A stretch of 7,973 nt of DNA from an uncultured bacterium (GTDB taxonomy: Bacteria > Bacteroidota > Bacteroidia > Chitinophagales > Chitinophagaceae), in NCBI GenBank assembly GCA_903957405.1, contig CAJBPC010000549.1, forward strand, positions 1-7,973. The letters run 5' to 3'. Under the pieces are notes generated by a model that saw nothing but the letters and a program-made list of their open reading frames with translations, did no database searches and was not told where the DNA came from. Both the position numbers and the translations under genes were made by a program. Positions 6,623 through 7,973 of the stretch are shown piece by piece (the first letter of the stretch is position 1; every line of letters begins with the position of its first letter).

Positions 6623-6858
6623 TGATATGCTCTTCGGACCATGGCAATGCCACTTTCGGAGGGGCGAATGATTATCAATGACTTACGATTTAAAATATTC
6701 TAAAAAAAAGACAAGTGGGGAGGTAAAGGAATGTCTGGATGATGGGGAGGGTATCCATGTTTTCTTATGACACGTCACAGCATGAGACGAGATTTCCTGC
6801 AAGTGGGGTTGGATAAAAGACTTAAGCTATGGAGAAAAGAACACAGGTGTTATGGCGC
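6623..6858. other. Intergenic region upstream of the giant gene
   Basis: These 236 bases contain no credible gene. The left half holds an AT-rich stretch (6687-6709) with a run of eight A on the plus strand (6702-6709), a plausible place for the giant gene's promoter. I could not match the Bacteroidota -33/-7 pair with correct spacing. A short TGAC-AC-GTCA near-palindrome lies at 6768-6777. The right edge is the terminator hairpin of the regulator gene. Confidence 0.45.
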
Positions 6859-6879
6859 CTAGCCATTGGTCCCCTGTGT
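6834..6879 (-). terminator. Nested-hairpin terminator overlapping the stop codon of the regulator gene
   Basis: On the plus strand ACACAGG (6841-6847) pairs with CCTGTGT (6873-6879), and inside it ATGGC (6852-6856) pairs with GCCAT (6862-6866). In the minus-strand transcript the hairpin is followed by TTCTTTTC (6833-6840 region), a fair U-rich tail. The hairpin includes the last six codons and the TAG stop (6859-6861) of the membrane AraC gene, so coding sequence and terminator share bases. This separates the regulator transcript from the giant gene. Confidence 0.68.
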
Positions 6880-7941
6880 GTCGGAGTCTATCAACCTTAC
6901 TAGGTCAGATGGTACACCGCCATGGAATTTCTTGAATGACCTTTGCATATTCTGTCGGGAGCTGAACCCGCTTTTAATGGCCAAAGCCTCGATGGTCAGA
7001 TGTCTTGATTTTCCCTGTTTGACCAATTCAATGAAATACAGGATGCGATGCTTATTTACAAGGTCGGTGAAACTCATGTCGAATTTTCGATGGATAAGAC
7101 CGGATAAATCTTCAACTTTAATATCCAACATGTTAGAGAGTTCGTGGATGCTTGCCTTTTCTTTTAAATAAAAGAGTTCATTGAAAAAAGACCGCTCGAA
7201 ATGATCCAACGACACCGCATCTTGATTTTTTATACTAAAAATACCCATCAGCGATATTTTTAGCGGTGTGTGGTTGAGGAAATCCGGGCGGTACAAAATG
7301 GCGATCATGGAAAAGCCATAACCCGCCGTATTCAATAAACTTCCTATGATCTCCGCGTCTGGCATTATAAATTTCAGGAAGTGTGCAAACAAATTGAATA
7401 GCAACAGCCCGATGAGGGTAAGGGACCAATTCCGAAGCCCTTCAAAATAGATATTGTCCTGATGGAACTTCCTTATGATGCGCGCCAGCAAATTCACTTG
7501 AAGGCTAACGAGGACGAATATGAAGATTATTTTAAGGGTCCTCGCCAACCTGGAAGTGAGCGGATGGCTGAACAAATCCACGTCAAAACCCAGGGCATGG
7601 ACTTTGTAATAATAAGAGGATATCGTCAATTGTGTTAGGAATAAAAGCATGAAGAACAGGATGATCAACAGGCTCATTTTGTTCCTAAAGAGCACATAGA
7701 AAAAAGTGCTCAGTGAAAAACCCATCAGGTTCAATGGCCACTCCATGATCCAGCGGTTGTACCCGGCATAATGACAATAAACATGACCCAGGCCATGTGC
7801 TGCAGCACCAAAGGTGGAGATCAACAGCATAACTTTGAGCAACAATGGACTTTTAAATCGGAAGAGGAGGTCAAAAAAAACCAGTGTCCCCAAAACGAAG
7901 ACCGTGACATAAGCGTAATTCAAAAGTGTGCTCGAAGACAT
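6859..7941 (-). CDS. Seven-transmembrane AraC-family transcriptional regulator
   Basis: The product has 360 residues. The N-terminal half has about seven hydrophobic helices (roughly 9-27, 33-54, 66-85, 90-109, 135-155, 173-193, 199-217). A cytoplasmic linker leads to an AraC-type double helix-turn-helix domain (about 246-350). The first HTH lies near 263-284 (SIHELSNMLDIKVEDLSGLI) and the second near 315-337 (LTIEALAIKSGFSSRQNMQR), followed by FKKFHGGVPSDL, the usual AraC ending. The architecture is a membrane sensor that binds DNA directly, common in Bacteroidota; ligand and targets are unknown. TM2 contains H49, H53, C56 and H57, a possible metal or heme site. The ATG at 7941 is the first start after an in-frame TGA two codons further upstream. 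The leader lacks a clear Shine-Dalgarno. Being just upstream of the giant gene makes that gene a candidate target, by inference only. Base composition is more AT-rich than the surface gene. Confidence 0.93.
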   Translation of the reverse strand: MSSSTLLNYAYVTVFVLGTLVFFDLLFRFKSPLLLKVMLLISTFGAAAHGLGHVYCHYAGYNRWIMEWPLNLMGFSLSTFFYVLFRNKMSLLIILFFMLLFLTQLTISSYYYKVHALGFDVDLFSHPLTSRLARTLKIIFIFVLVSLQVNLLARIIRKFHQDNIYFEGLRNWSLTLIGLLLFNLFAHFLKFIMPDAEIIGSLLNTAGYGFSMIAILYRPDFLNHTPLKISLMGIFSIKNQDAVSLDHFERSFFNELFYLKEKASIHELSNMLDIKVEDLSGLIHRKFDMSFTDLVNKHRILYFIELVKQGKSRHLTIEALAIKSGFSSRQNMQRSFKKFHGGVPSDLVRLIDSDTQGTNG

Positions 7942-7973
7942 CAGGTGTCAACAGGATTTTTAAATACCGGGAT

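Noticed and set aside
6866..7171. Plus-strand 101-codon open frame opposite the regulator
   Set aside because: Antisense to the conserved AraC DNA-binding domain; no motif of its own.

Overview
The window looks like chromosomal DNA of a Bacteroidota bacterium, most plausibly a Chitinophagaceae-like lineage. The grounds are a type IX secretion system (T9SS) type A sorting tail on a giant secreted protein, the end of a probable type B (gliding-motility-type) tail at the left edge, a small PID-CTERM-like protein, a relaxed Bacteroidota-style lipoprotein signal, a seven-helix membrane AraC-family regulator, and mostly AT-rich leaders with weak or no Shine-Dalgarno sequences. The family assignments come from reading the translated sequence; no database search was run.

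Layout, left to right. Bases 1-65 hold the last 20 codons of a plus-strand gene that ends convergently against the rest of the window. A symmetrical hairpin at 90-120 can terminate transcription from both sides. Four genes follow, all on the minus strand, so transcription runs right to left. In that order they are a membrane AraC-type regulator (6859-7941), a 1739-residue multidomain surface protein (1403-6622), a 77-residue PID-CTERM-like protein (1066-1299) and a 214-residue lipoprotein (142-786). Gaps of 236, 103 and 279 bases separate them. Hairpins lie at the end of the regulator gene and between the giant gene and the PID-CTERM gene, so several transcription units are more likely than one tight operon.

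The giant protein is the centre of interest. After a hydrophobic signal it carries a module of Fn3 domain, seven 42-residue repeats (a predicted seven-bladed beta-propeller) and Fn3 domain. That whole module is then present a second time. A WTG/NW beta-rich segment, a Bacteroidota surface-protein region with a VERYLP..RKWR motif and a T9SS type A sorting domain follow. Blade signatures match position by position between the two propellers, and two neighbouring blades in the second propeller share 73 identical nucleotides. This suggests an old module duplication plus more recent blade-level copying or gene conversion.

Taken together this is an envelope and cell-surface locus: a secreted or surface-anchored scaffold, a small CTERM-sorted membrane protein, a lipoprotein and a membrane-bound regulator. 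Functional linkage among them is inferred only from adjacency. I see no mobile element, CRISPR array, tRNA or rRNA. I cannot claim a new defence or enzymatic system here; the most unusual features are the duplicated propeller module, the long N-terminus of the giant protein and the perfect inverted repeat ahead of the PID-CTERM gene.
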